Assembly: GCA_027625915.1 (NCBI GenBank) | Contig: JANTQA010000048.1 | Span: forward strand, 2,542,001-2,606,000 | Origin: Anaeramoeba flamelloides | Lineage: Eukaryota > Metamonada > Anaeramoebidae | Direction: 5' to 3' | DNA: 64,000 nucleotides | Shown here: in pieces, positions 28,672-40,772 of the stretch | How the letters are laid out: each line of letters opens with the position of its first letter | Position numbering within the stretch: position 1 is the stretch's first letter | Translations under genes and position numbers: made by a program | Notes under the pieces: model-generated | Told to the model about the DNA's origin: nothing | The model's database searches: none | What the model saw: only the letters and a program-made list of their open reading frames with translations

Positions 28672-30651
28672 TCTCAAGAAATCATGTTGGATCAAAATTT
28701 ATTTATTCATACTATTTTACCTAGCAATCCACTTGAATTCAATTTGATCATTCATAATAACACAAAAATTGCTTATAGTATTGATTCCATTTTTCTATCA
28801 TTTATCCAATATGATTTTAAAAAAAAAAAATCAATAAAAAATTCAATTATTTCAAATATAAAAAAAAATATTTCTCAAAATAATAAAAAATTATTACCAG
28901 GAAAAAATATTTTTAACTTTTGCTTTAAAATTGATTCAATTGGTATATTTATTTTTAATGAATTAAAATTAAAAATTGGAAGAATTATTTTAAATCAAAT
29001 TAATACAAAAACAAATATTAATAATAAAAATAATTGCTTTCAAATTTTGGAAAAAAAATCCTTAGTTTCAATTTCACACATCCATCCTACCTATATTGCA
29101 AATGGAAAAAAATTTCTGTTTCCCATAATATTGACTAAAAATAGCGAAGAATTAAACATTATGGATTTAACTTGGTATACAAATACAAATATCCATAGTA
29201 ATATAATGAAAGAGAAAGAAAATGAAAATTTCGGTATAAAAGCAATTTTAATTGATAATGATGATCAATTAAATGATGATGATGATGATGATGATGATGA
29301 TAAAAATGAAGAAATTAATAAAAATATTGATAACGATAATAGGGATCGGGATAGGGATAATAGTAATAAAAAAGAAATGGAAATGACATTAGATGTTGAA
29401 TTAATGAAAAAAGAAAATTTACAATTAAATAAAATTTCTTTTAAAGATATTAATTTAAAAAAAAAAATAATATTTTTTCTCCCATTATTGATTCCTTTGA
29501 ATACAAATCCTCTCGAAAAGCAAACTTTGATTTGTCAATTAAATTATAATAATTTTACAATGAAAAAATTTTTTCAAATAAAGCAAAAGTTACCTTTTAA
29601 TTTCCAATATTTAAGTAAAAGCATTGATCAAAATAAAAAACTTTTACAAATAATCTTAAAATCAAATATAAATGATCAAATTAAAATTTTAAATTGGCAA
29701 CTGTTTCCGGAGAATAATTATAAAATAATAGATGATTTTAATAATCATTTTGAAAATTATCTTCAGTTATATCCTAAATCTCAAACCAACTTTCTTTTTA
29801 AATTACAAAATATTCCAAAGAACCAAAAGGGAATAGAAATTGAAATTGAAAACAAAAAAGAAAACGGTATAGAAATCAAAAAAGAACAGGGGCAGGAACA
29901 AGTTAAAGGACAAGTTATAGGAAAAGGACAAGAGCAAGGCCAAGTACAAGAACAAATTATAACAAAAGAGAAAGATATCAAGCAAATGGTGGGCGATGAT
30001 GAAAGTAAATTAATAAATTTAAAAATCAATTATTCAAATAATGAAGACAAATTAAACAAAAAAATTAATATACAATTACATTTATCAAACAATGACAATG
30101 ACGATGATAATGATGATAATAAAGATAGTTCTGATACTGTTAATAATCGAAGCATCTTAAAAATTAATTTTAGAAATATGAAAAATAAATATCTACAATT
30201 TACAGAAACTTTTACTTATCCTTTTGTCATTACCCCAAAAATAGAAAATTGGGTAACAATCAAAATAGTCCGTCCAAAAATTATGATATTAGGAAAAACT
30301 CATGAAATTAAAATAATAGTAGAAAAAAATAAACAAATACAAGACCATTGTTATTTAGAGATTGATTATTCTTCTAATTCATGGCTAATTCTTGGAAAGG
30401 TGAAAATTTACTTGAATAAAAACCAAAAAGTCATTACATTCACCAGAGAATTTATCCCAATTTCAATGGGTGAATCGATCCCATTTCCTAAATTCTTATT
30501 TATTCCAATTAAATCGGAATTTGTTCAAATATTACATTATGATACAGAAATGAACCCCTTAAAATATTCTAAAACAATTCAAGTACTTCCTTATTTATCT
30601 TCAGATAGCTATCAATATATTTCAAATTGTTCTTTTATTAATAATTATTAA
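27377..30651 (+). CDS. TRAPPC10/Trs130-like protein, exon 2
   Basis: Main body of the TRAPPII subunit. It begins without an ATG in coding sequence (QFLFLNEALIIYDTFLNFYE), matching the alpha-helical TPR-like 'EAL.xYDE' region after the N-terminal domain. Further matches are FDFRVYIFAKKLKFLIELKK and EIAAMYTRKAISCFQE, then helical sequence to about 28450. The C-terminal half is beta-rich, as expected for the Ig-like TRAPPC10 domains, ending with SWLILGKVKIYL, PISMGESIPFPKFLFIP and a stop at 30649-30651. Low-complexity inserts (Glu-rich about 27940-28030, Asn about 28640-28670, Asp about 29270-29300, Gln/Glu/Gly about 29880-29960) sit between structured parts. The last intron phase is unresolved; 27388 is an alternative exon start. 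Confidence 0.8.
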
Positions 30652-32337
30652 GAAATAATTTATTCTTAGTTTTTCTTGTTTTCTTTTTTTTTTTATAGAA
30701 AGACCACATTTAAAAAAATTCAATTTAAGAAGAATAAAATAACTATTTTCCAATATTATTTTTATTTTTTTTATTCGAAACATCTGAATTTTTATTTAAT
30801 TATGTTTTGTTAATTAAAGGGAAAATTATTTTTTTCCATTTATTCTCGGAATCGAATTTCTTTTATATTAAGAAGAAGAGTTACACAGTAAAAAGATCAA
30901 GTTATTACATGCTAATATTTAGAGACTGGAACAAGAAAGTATAAGTAACTTAAAAATACAAAGGTAAAGGAAACACAAAAAAATCAAGAATATAAAAAAA
31001 AAGTACAAAACTAAAATTCAAAATTTTAGTAACAGTTATAAGAATCACAAATATATTTTAAATTCTCAATTTTTTAAAAGCCTTTGACTGATTTGTTTTT
31101 TTAAATTTTTGATAGTGTTTTTAAAATTTTTTCAATTGGGAATAAATATCAATTTTAAAATCTTTTTAATTTTTAAAGTTTTTTATATAATTTTAAAATA
31201 TTTTTACTAGGTTCAATTGAATTTTTTTTAACATAACCAAAATATTCATCAATTATATTTTGATTATTTAAAATCATTTTCAGTTTTTTAGACCTTATTA
31301 AGTTGATTTTTTTCCAAAAATTTTTGTTTTCCATAAACTCAAAGTTTATCACTTTAATGAATTTATTCCAAGCTTCTTTGTTTATTTTTTTGATCTGATT
31401 AATTAAGTTTAGATTCGACAAAATATTTTTAATTAATGAAGAAATTTAATGGTCATTTTTATTTTCTTTATAAATAATATCTATATATTTAATAAATTTA
31501 TTTTTAAATTTTTTTCCTGTATTGATATTTAAAATAAAATTTTTTTCTCTAAAATAATTAATCAATTATTTTTGGTAACTATTATTTGTTATAATAATGT
31601 ATTTTTTTTTTTTTTAATATTCCACTCTGTCTTGATATTGATATTATTAATAATCATTTTGTGATCTCATAGATTGTATTCTATTGATTTTGAAATTTTG
31701 AGAATAGAAAATGATAATTTATGAAAAAATGATTATTATTGTCAAAAATAATTAATTTTACCAAAAATCCACCAATTTATATAAATAATGAATAAAGTTA
31801 AGTTCAAAAAGTTGTCATCCATTTTTCTGTTTCAATGTTTAATCTCTTTTCAAGTGTTATTTATGTTAATTTTATAACATAAATTATTTGAAATACGAAT
31901 AATAATTAAATGTATATATCTCGAGTAAATTTCAAAATTTGTTCATCTAAATATATCAAAAAAATGAAAAATAAAATAAAAAAAAAACAACTTTCTTGAA
32001 ACTATACCAATCACAGAAACCACAAAAATCACTTCCATGAAAAAAGAAATTACTAAAAAAGTAAAATTTAGAATTAATAACAAATAAAAAGTTCTTTATT
32101 TAAATATTAATTTTAAAAAAAGAATTGATAAAAGAAAAAACATTTTTGATCGATTCTATTTTTTCAATTTCATGAGAATTTATAAATTAATTTATCTAAT
32201 TAATTATTTCAGTTTTTTTTAATATTATTAAGTGAGTTTTTTTTGTTCCATTGCATTTTCTTTTTTTTTTATATAAACTTTTTTTCTCATTAAAAAATCC
32301 TTTGCTTTTGATTTTTTTCTTGAAAAAATTGTAAATT
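30652..32337. other. Convergent intergenic region
   Basis: Between the ends of the TRAPPC10-like gene (+) and the PH-like gene (-). It contains the second copy of the old block (about 30830-31010) and a LINE fragment (31173-31440). The remainder is AT-rich with no supported feature. Confidence 0.6.
31173..31440 (-). mobile_element. LINE fragment, endonuclease-RT linker region
   Basis: A minus-strand frame reads LINQIKKINKEAWNKFIKVI, NKNFWKKINLIRSKK and DEYFGYVKKNSIEP. This resembles the linker between the endonuclease and reverse-transcriptase domains of LINE polyproteins (the N-x-F-W-K-x-I motif). It is a small internal piece ended by stops on both sides. No target duplication is visible. 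Confidence 0.5.
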
Positions 32338-33276
32338 TTATTTTAATGAAAAGTGATTAAATAAATTGAGAAATGTATTTACTTCTTCTTCAGATTGGAA
32401 TTGAAGATAAATATTTCCAACCTTTTTCTTATCTAAAAAATCAATTTTTACAATTTTAATTGAGGTTTCAATAATTATCTCTTCCAGTTTAAATGATATT
32501 TTTACTTGATCTTTAAGTTGAATTATGATTGATTCATCTCCAATTGTCAATTTTGCTTTCTTTCTATCTTTCAATTCATTATTATTATTAAATTTTCCAA
32601 TTTCTGATATAAAAATTTGAAATGTATTTGTTTTTGTTTTTGTATTTATTTGCTTCTCTTTTCTTGATTTTGATGAATTTTTTTTTTTGCCTTCATTGCT
32701 CTCATTTTTTTCTTCTTTCTTTCCTTGTCCTGAACTGTCATTTTCGCTCTTGTAATTAACCTTTCCCATTTTCCTTTTAGTATTCCCTCTTTTTTCTTTT
32801 AAAAGTTTTCTATTTTTCTTTCTGATTTGTTTTTTTTTTTTCTGTTTATTCGAATAGTTTAAAAATGAAAAAAAATAAAACTCAAGAAAACGATCTCTTT
32901 CACCAGAGTTTGTAAATTTAAATAATCTCGCGTTATAATCCTTTGGCTGGATTAACAATCGTGTTGCAAATTTTGAATTATATTTCAAATCTATTTTATT
33001 ATCATATCCGATATTAATAACTTGAGATGATTTCGAACGTATGCTTATTCTATTATTTAAGATTTTTAATTTATATTTTTTGATGCTTTCCATGGACGTT
33101 GATAATTCCTCAACAATGAAACTGTTTTGAAAAGACGACACAGATTTAATGTATTTTAAACGTTTGTTGAGAATTTTCGTAAATCTTTCACATATTATTT
33201 TGTGTTTGAAAATTATTGTAATATATAAACCGTCAAAAATCTGTATAATACATTCAGAATCATTTTGATCAAGAAT
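32338..33276 (-). CDS. Multi PH-like domain protein, exon 2
   Basis: An acceptor (ACCTAG on the minus strand) at 33277 opens a frame of 312 codons to the stop at 32338-32340, in phase 0 with the donor at 37878. No start codon is needed. Sequence: the second half of a PH-like module (ILDQNDSECIIQIFDGLYIT, closing helix ICERFTKILNKRL); a third module (YKLKILNNRISIRSK, closing helix GERDRFLEFYFFSFLN); a Lys/Arg/Ser-rich linker at about 32640-32850; and a fourth module (FQIFISEIGKF, closing helix EEEVNTFLNLFNHF). Each looks like a beta-rich fold ending in an amphipathic helix, as in PH, GRAM or related domains. I do not recognise the family. Confidence 0.65.
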   Translation of the reverse strand: MLDQNDSECIIQIFDGLYITIIFKHKIICERFTKILNKRLKYIKSVSSFQNSFIVEELSTSMESIKKYKLKILNNRISIRSKSSQVINIGYDNKIDLKYNSKFATRLLIQPKDYNARLFKFTNSGERDRFLEFYFFSFLNYSNKQKKKKQIRKKNRKLLKEKRGNTKRKMGKVNYKSENDSSGQGKKEEKNESNEGKKKNSSKSRKEKQINTKTKTNTFQIFISEIGKFNNNNELKDRKKAKLTIGDESIIIQLKDQVKISFKLEEIIIETSIKIVKIDFLDKKKVGNIYLQFQSEEEVNTFLNLFNHFSLK

Positions 33277-33730
33277 CTAGGTAATAATTTTAGATTAGTA
33301 GAACAAACCAAATTTTATAATATAATTAAATTCAAAGTTAATAAATATTGTATTTTTTTGTTATTTTTTTTTTTATATTTTGTATATTTTTTTTGGTGGA
33401 GAAAGAATTTAAGGCTAAGAAGAGTAAAATTGACAATTTTAATAAATTAGTTTAAATTTTGCAGAATTTCAAGTAGTTTTTTTTTTTATTTATTTTTGTT
33501 TTAATTTTAAAATCAAGAGCTTTTCTAAACAAAAACTATTATAAAATTAAAAAAAACAATGAATATTTACTTGAAGTTGTATATTTTATTCTATAAATTT
33601 ATTTATTTCTGGGATTGACAACAACCACAGGAAAATATGACTTTTTTTGGTTATTTTTTTTTTAATTTAAGGAAGTAAGTACATTTGACCATTTTGAAAA
33701 ATTTTAATTGTGTTAACATTATTGAAAAAT

Positions 33731-34846
33731 ATTTTTTGAGTGCCAACAGATATTTAAACTTTGAAACCAAAACACCATTCGCTAGTCTATTCGTGAAAAG
33801 AATCAAAGTAATTCAGAGTTGAATCTTAAATTTTTCAATTTTTTGAACATTTTTTTTGATTCAATTTTTGGTTTTATTAAATTTGGTTTTGGATCTAGAG
33901 ATGTTTTTATACGAACGATTGAAATTAATCAAACAGTAAACCAAGAAAATATACCTGAAAAGGTGTGCATTTGAAACAAATATTTTCTTTTAGAATCCCA
34001 AACACGAAAGATCACCTTTCCAAATAAATTTGTTGAAATCAAGAATGAAAAAAAATATATTCGATAAAAGCTTATTTTTGAAGATTGGTTTTCCTCTATC
34101 TTCTTAGTTTGTATTAATACAAACTATTTTTCCTTGAATTTCTCGCCCCATTACTATTTATTAATATTTTATAAAACATTTTGTTACAAATTTGCTTTCA
34201 AAATTCTTTTTTAAAATATTTTTCTCAAACAAAGCCAAAATGAGGAATACTATTTCAAAAATTAAAAAAAAGGAGTTGAATTTTTGGAATCAAAAAACAG
34301 TTACAAAAGATTCAAATCAAAATAATTGAAAAATTCAAGAAAAAATTTCAATCAGATTCAGAATTTTTTTGAGTTCTCATTTTAATGGAAAATTAATAAT
34401 TATAAAATCAAACGAATTTGTCCAATAAACCCTTATTCTCAAGAAGAATTAAAAAAATCTCTGATTTTCTGAACTAAAACTAGAATTAGATGAATTAAAT
34501 GAAAATAGAGTTTTTAAATTCATTTTGAAAATTCTTTAGAAATAAAAAGCTAATTTGTTTTTAAAAAATTTTACCAACAAAAGTTTTTCTCAAATATAAA
34601 TTAAAAATAAAACACAAGTAAATAAGAAGTAATTATATCAAATGTTACAGATAATATCATTTTTTTTTTTTATTATTATTGTTTGATCAATTTTTTCATT
34701 TTTACGAATTCTCTTTTTTTATTTGGTATGTAAATATTTTATACTATGATATATTCCACTCTAGTATTTATGAAAATATCAAGGTATTTGGCTAAAGAAA
34801 TGATTTGAAGAATTCAGTTTCACATAAATGGTGGCACTCAAAAAAT
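33731..34846 (+). mobile_element. Family-6 element, copy I
   Basis: About 1.1 kb, with ends TTTTTTGAGTGCC on the left and GGCACTCAAAAAAT on the right (inverted). Landmarks shared with copies II and III include CTTTTAGAATCCCAAACACG and the TTGATTAATTTCAA complement. No coding capacity is seen. Confidence 0.65.
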
Positions 34847-35170
34847 GAAAAATGTACTTACTACCTTAAGAAAGATCAAAAAATATTCTTTAATTTTCTT
34901 TTAATTTTTTTGATTAAAAAAAAAAAAATTACATTAGATTTTCTTGAATAATATATTTACATACCAAATAAAAAAAGAGAATTCGTAAAAATGAAAAAAT
35001 TGATCAAACAATAATAATAAAAAAAAAAAATGATATTATCTGTAACATTTGATATAATTACTTCTTATTTACTTGTGTTTTATTTTTAATTCTTATTTGA
35101 GAAAAACTTTTGTTGGTAAAATTTTTTAAAAACAAATTAGCTTTTTATTTCTAAAGAATTTCCAAAATGA
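34527..35170. repeat. Large palindrome with nearly identical arms
   Basis: The arms 34527-34740 and 34955-35170 are inverted copies that differ at only a few bases by eye, around a spacer of about 215 bp. They are the facing parts of family-6 copies I and II. Similarity is clearly lower in the outer parts of the same two copies. Confidence 0.85.
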
Positions 35171-36573
35171 ATTTAATTCCAAAATGAAATTAATCCATCT
35201 AATTTTTGGTTTTTGTTATAAACCCCATTCCAAAAATTTGGACATCAGCCATAATCAAAAATAGGCAAAATAACACTCAATTTATTATATTTTTTCAAAC
35301 ATAATATAAAAACAGATTTAAGTTAATGAGTATTAATGTTTTTATAAGTAATCGTTCTTATCCAAATAAAAGAAAAAAAATATAAAACTCAAAAAAAAAT
35401 TGGTGTGTAAAAAATAATGAAACGAGCTGAACAAAAAATTTATTGGTTAATTTGTTGAAATTTCAACAATAATTGTTGATCGATCAAACGATAAGATAAC
35501 ATCGACAAATTGTATGTGGATTTTCCAATTTAACAAACTCAACACTAACCTTCTATTAACCATTGATTAAAAATTTCAAGATCTAATGAAACATTTACGT
35601 AACTGGAAAAAAGAAAATGAAAACAAAAACAAAAAAGACAAAAATGAAATTGTTTGTAAAATCAAAATTATTCCCAAATTGAATGTAAAGTGGAGTATTC
35701 TTATTCTTTCAACTTTTTTAACTGTGTCCAAATTTTTGGAATTTAGTTTAGAAAATATGATATTTTTTAAAATTTTCTAGAGAAATCTCGATTTATTGGA
35801 TTGATGTTTGATTTAAAAAACAATTTATTTTTCATCAAACGTAAAAACCAAAAATAATTCTTAATGTTGCTTTTAATTTTTTCTCAATTTTTCTCATTCT
35901 TTGGGTCGAAATATGGTTGTTTTTTTTTTTTTTTTTTTGATTTCAAGAATTCAATTTTTTTCCTTTAATTTTTGGAACAATATTCTTTGTTTTTACTTTG
36001 TTTTTATAACAATATTTTTAAAAAGAATTTTGAAAAAAAGATTTGTAAATAAGTGTTTTGTAAAAAAAAAGCAATAAATAATAATGGGTAGAGATTTTCA
36101 AGGTGATGACTTATTTGGATCCCGCCTAAATTAAGAAGATAATTATGACAATTCATCGAAAGAGATTGTATGTTAGGATAATTTTTCGTTTATTCTGGTC
36201 CAATTTAAGAAGATAAAGAAGGAAATAGTCTGAAAATATACTTTGGTTGGAAATTTTTTTTTATTGTTGATTTCAACATATTTATTTGGAAAGGTTACCT
36301 TTCGTGTTTGGTCTTCTAAAAGAAAAGATTTGTTTCAAATGCACTACTTGTTGGATTTTATTTTTTGGTTTATTCTTTGATTAATTTCAATTCTTCATCT
36401 GTAACGCATTTCTCAGATTCAAAACACAATTTAATACAACCAAACATTTAGTAAAAAAAAATGTTCAAAAAAATAAAGTCTCCAACTTTAGGTTCGTTTT
36501 CTTTTTACAAGTAGAGTAATTAATGATATTTAGGGTCTCAAATCTATCAATATCCTGCGGCACTCAAAAAAAA
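34955..36573 (-). mobile_element. Family-6 element, copy II, with nested family 7
   Basis: Inverted relative to copy I. Ends at about 36573 with GGCACTCAAAAAAAAT; the inner terminus is missing. Interrupted at 35221-35748 by family 7, at a site that is uninterrupted in copy I. Confidence 0.65.
35221..35748. mobile_element. Family-7 element, TIR ATTCCAAAAATTTGGACA
   Basis: About 528 bp with inverted termini AACCCCATTCCAAAAATTTG and, inward from the right, AACTAAATTCCAAAAATTTG, flanked by TA on both sides. It sits within family-6 copy II. The short frame at 35586-35780 is Lys/Asn-rich and crosses the right terminus, so it is not counted as a gene. Confidence 0.8.
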
Positions 36574-37877
36574 TTTTTAGTAAGGTTCTCACAATTAAAA
36601 TTTTCAAAAATGGGAAAATGTATCAACTTGCTTAAGGACGAAGTTTTCAGGTAGAATAGGTGAAATTGTTGATAAAAATACTCTTGAAAGAGTTTCTATA
36701 ATCTCAGTTTAAAATTTACATAACGTGAATTTCTTTTTTCAAAGAAAAAGGGAAAATTTTCACAAATCCAAAAATAATGAACAATTTTATACTTTTGAGA
36801 TCTTCGAAATTTTAATTTTAATATTTCAAAATTTCCATTTCAAATCTATAAACACAAATAATTTCCCTGGCTTTTCTAAATATTTTTTAAAGTTACTTTT
36901 ACAAGTTTGAAATGTTTACAAATTTGAACTTGTGATAAAAAATTCCATAAAGTTATTTTTTTTAAAAGTTTTCCTTTTTGTTTGATTTTAATTTTGAAAC
37001 TAGTACTTTTTCTCTCTAATTACTTCAGAATGAAAATTCTTCTTGAGAAGTGAATGTAAAATAAACAATAAGTCAACACCCACTAGGCGGAAATGGAGTC
37101 ATTCATTTTATGAAAAAAATTTCAATTACCTTTTTTGAAATTATTGGAGAAAGATTTGATGTAGTAAAAAAAAATCAAAGAGAGAATTGAAAAAGTTGAT
37201 TAGTAAGGGTGCCGTATTCAATTCGTTTTCAGAGAAAGGTTCATCTTCACAAAAAGCGAAAGAATTTTAAATTTATCTTTAAAACTCTCGACCTTGTTAA
37301 AAATGCACCACGGGCAAAGTTGACGTCTTAAACCAGTAATGGTGGAAGTGTTTCCTTTTTAAATTCAGTGAAAACTCTACACAAAAAGCAAAGTTTGACA
37401 ATGACTTCTTTCCTCCTCTCTAAAAGAAGTGCCCATTTGGTGATAAAACAATTTAATATTAAAAAATTTTTTGACTTTTTACACTTGTGAACCTAAAGTT
37501 TTCTCAAAGAAGCCCGAGATTTAGGATTTACAATTATAAGGATACCCGGCATTAAAAAAAGTGTCCCATTTTTAAAAAAAAAACACTTTTAAGAGCTCTT
37601 TTTGTGAATCGGGTGCCTGTGCATGATCTTTCGATTTTTAAAAAAGTAGAAATTAATTTAAATTCAAAAGGCAATTACAGGACAGGAAAAAATTCAGAGA
37701 AAAAAGTAAAAATAAGAAATTTTACAGTTTGTGGAAATTACAAACACCACTTTTTTTTTCCTTCAAAATCATATTTTTGGAATTTTTTTTTTATCTTTTT
37801 TTTCTTCTTCATACCCTTTGTTAAAAAAAAAAGATTTATAAAATAAAAAACCAATAATTGGAATCTCTAAAACTTAC

Positions 37878-38450
37878 TTTAGTGTTTTTCCTTAAAACAA
37901 AAACAGTTTCTTGTATTTTTTGTTGGGAAAAGATTAGTTTTTTTGTTGTAACTTTCAATTTACCGTCAATAATAAAGTCTCCACCTGAAAAAGAATAGTC
38001 TGCCTTGAACAATCCAATTTTGCAATTCTGTAAATCTGGCTGGTATTTGATTTCCATTATTTCTTGGTATTTGCCTTGATCGAGCAAAGACTGTTTAAAT
38101 TTTCGTGCCTTTGAGAATTGATCCATGAGTTTGTATCTTTTGAGTTGTTTGAAAGATCTTTTCTTTTCTTTCAGGTGTTTTTGGATTGTTTGGAAGATTT
38201 CTTTTGATTTTATTTGTGACCTAAATGTCAGGAAAAGAGAACTTGTACTGTTCAGTTTTAAAGCAACACGCCCAGGCTGTATTTTATGTGACACAGAATG
38301 GTGTGGTGAAAAAAAAATATCTAAAAGCCTTGTTTTATTTCGTATCTGCAGCCTATTTGCCGTAAGGAAAAAATTTCCAGTGTCTGGGTTGCTTTTGTTC
38401 AGTTGAAATTGAACGGACTCATTCAATGTTTTTTTTACACTACTCATCAA
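37878..38450 (-). CDS. Multi PH-like domain protein, exon 1
   Basis: Starts at ATG 38448-38450 (MMSSVKKTLNESVQF) and runs 191 codons to the donor AAA|GTAAGT at 37877, phase 0. The first module (GNFFLTANRLQIRNKTRLLD, then SSLFLTFRSQIKSKEIFQTI) has the strand pattern and closing helix of a PH-like fold. A basic helical linker follows, then the start of a second module (CKIGLFKADYSFSGGDFIID, KVTTKKLIFSQQ) completed by exon 2. The joined protein is about 503 aa with four such modules. Without splicing, the frame would end 13 codons past the donor. The family is unknown; a lipid- or protein-binding adaptor is a guess. Confidence 0.7.
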
Positions 38451-38829
38451 ACGAGGAAGAAAAATTAAATAAGAAAAAATGTTTTGGATTAAAAATTCAT
38501 CACATTTTGGTAACTTTCATTTTACAAAGTAGAGATCTCAAAGTTTGGGAACCTACTAAGAAATATTTAAACATAATTTAACAAAAGTGTTTGCAGAAAA
38601 TAACTCTTTTGCTTTTTAAAACAGTATTTGAGAAAACCCTTTTTTAAGTAAATAATGTATTATCGTTATTTAAGTGTGTAAGTTTCCATGGGAATCCTGA
38701 GGGCACTTTACAGCCCCACTTTTTCATTTTGGTTAATGTAAATACTATCTTTAATATTCTTTTTGGTAAAAGAGACCTTTTATCAATATTTTAAGGGATC
38801 AAGTACATTTACTAATTTTGATTCTGACA

Positions 38830-39938
38830 ATTTTCTGTGAAATTAAATCTTATTAATCATTTCTTTAACTAAATAAATTGATATTTTAAAAAATTAGAAA
38901 GTGGAATATATCCTAAAATAAGATATTTTACATACAAACTAAAAAATCAAAAAATTCAACAATAGATTATCAAAAAATAAAAAAAAAATTATTTATTGAT
39001 CTTATCTGTTTAATTTGAAATAATTACTAATTCTTAATTTTATTTTTCATTCTTTATACTAAACCTTTTGTATGGAAAATTATTGACATAAATTACTTTC
39101 TATCTAGAAAGAATTTCCAAAATCAATTTAAAAATTCTTTTTTCTTGAAATCTATTTAATTCTAGTTCTATGTAGGAAAACAGGGCATAAATTGAATTCT
39201 TCTTCAGAAATAAAGATTTATTTGATAAATTCATTTGATTTTATAATTATTAATTTCAATTGAATTGAAAACTCAAAATAATTCAGAATTCTGATTAAAC
39301 TTTATTAATCTAGGTTTTTTTTTCTTTGGGTCGAATCCTTTGTAACTCGTTTTTAATTTCGAGAATTCGACCTCTTTACTTTAATTTTTGATTTTTACCC
39401 CTTTTTGAGACTTTTTTTGATAAATAAAATTTGAAAAGTGAATTTCGATAACAAATAGTATTTGAGTTTTTGTAAAATACTAGGTTTTTCAAATAATAAT
39501 AAATAGTAATCGGACAAGAAATTCAAGGAAGTGGCTTATTTGGATTCATCGAAATTGAGGAGAAAAAGAAAAAAAATCTTTTAAAATAGATTGGGTAGAT
39601 TTTTTTTTTTTTCATTCTTGATTTTAACATTTTTCTCTGGAAAGGTGATCTTTCAGGTTGGGTCTTCTAAAAGAAAATATTAGTTTAAAATAATCACTTT
39701 CTTGTGTCTATTTTTTTGGATTAGTCTTTGATTAATTTCAAACATCCCCTACCAGAACCTATTTCTTGATCCAAAACTAAATTTAATAATATCAAAAATT
39801 TAATCAAAAATAAAATGTTCAAAAAATTTTCAAATTAAGATTCAACTCTGATTTACTTTGGGTTCTTTATACAACTAGAGTAATAGTTTATATTCTGATT
39901 TTAAAGTTATAATCTTTAATGGTACTCAAAGTTTCATT
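38830..39938 (-). mobile_element. Family-6 element, copy III
   Basis: Same orientation as copy II. Shares the landmarks GTGGAATATATC, ACATACAAACT and TTCTAAAAGAAAATATTAG, and a right end GGTACTCAAAG. The left end is worn. Confidence 0.6.
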
Positions 39939-40333
39939 TTTAGGTAAGGTTTTCCAAATTTTTTTTTTTTTTTTTTTAAATGATAAACGAGCCTTCTTAG
40001 ATAAAAGAAATTTCTCAAAAAAAATAGTTTAATGTTTTTAATATTTTTTATTGGATCTAAAAAAAAAAATCAATAATCATCCCCTTACATATATACATAA
40101 GAATATATTTATTTAATTTATTTATTTGATTTTAATTTCAGTTGATTTTATTGTTAATTAATTGATTGGGTTTTATATTTTTTTTTTGTAGATTAAGGGG
40201 GTAACATTGTTTTTTATTGATTTTTGAATTCAATTTTTTTTCTTTATAGAGATAACTAAATTTTCAATTGTAAATTCTGTAATTAAGAATTATATGTTTC
40301 TGTTGATTTTAATTATTCCTCTTAAAAAAACAG

Positions 40334-40495
40334 AAATTAGCAGTTAATTTTTTGGGCTTTAAATACGAAGAAGAAATTATTACAATTAATAAAGATATAC
40401 AATCAATAGACCCTCTCAATAAAAATTTGTCAGATTCAAAACCTTTAAAAAGAAATTATAATAGAAATTATAATAGAAATTACAATAAAAAGTAA
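40334..40495 (+). CDS. C-terminal exon of an unidentified protein
   Basis: AAACAG acceptor at 40333, then 53 codons to TAA 40493-40495: KLAVNFLGFKYEEEIITINK, a Ser/Asp/Pro stretch, and a basic tail of RNYN repeats. A plausible upstream mini-exon at 40250-40269 (TTTATAG acceptor, ITKFSI, GTAAAT donor) joins in phase 0. Earlier exons could not be traced. A family-2 MITE begins 78 bp after the stop. I do not recognise the protein. Confidence 0.4.
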   Translation, partial: KLAVNFLGFKYEEEIITINKDIQSIDPLNKNLSDSKPLKRNYNRNYNRNYNKK

Positions 40496-40572
40496 ATTTA
40501 ATAATAAATTCTCCTTTTTTATTTTTATTTACTTTTTTTATAATATATTTAGATGAAAAACAAATATTTCTA

Positions 40573-40772
40573 CAGTCAGTTCCTCTTTTAAGGTACAAAC
40601 TTTCAATGAAAATTTAAGTTACAAAAAAATCTCATATTAAGGCATAAAACTCGGAATTTTTTTTTTACAGTTTATTTTACTAGAATCAGAATGTTATGCC
40701 TTAATTTGAGATTTTTATTGTATCTTAAATTTTGTTGAAGTTTGTCCATTAAAAGTGGAATTGATTCTTGTG
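40573..40772. mobile_element. Family-2 MITE, second copy
   Basis: About 200 bp. Left end CAGTCAGTTCCTCTTTTAAG after TA; the right end is degenerate (AAAAGTGGAATTGATT) before a TA. Arms pair imperfectly. Confidence 0.75.

Larger units (their letters stand above)
33277..37877 (-). other. 4.6-kb intron of the multi PH-like gene
   Basis: Bounded by GTAAGT (donor, read on the minus strand, 37877 downward) and ACCTAG (acceptor at 33277); phases agree (0/0). It contains two family-6 copies in head-to-head inversion (33731-34846 and 34955-36573), with a family-7 element (35221-35748) nested in the second. The part 36574-37600 is less AT-rich than its surroundings but shows no open frame. Confidence 0.7.

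Noticed and set aside
35586-35780. Short Lys/Asn-rich ORF
   Set aside because: It crosses the right terminus of the family-7 element, so it is chance.
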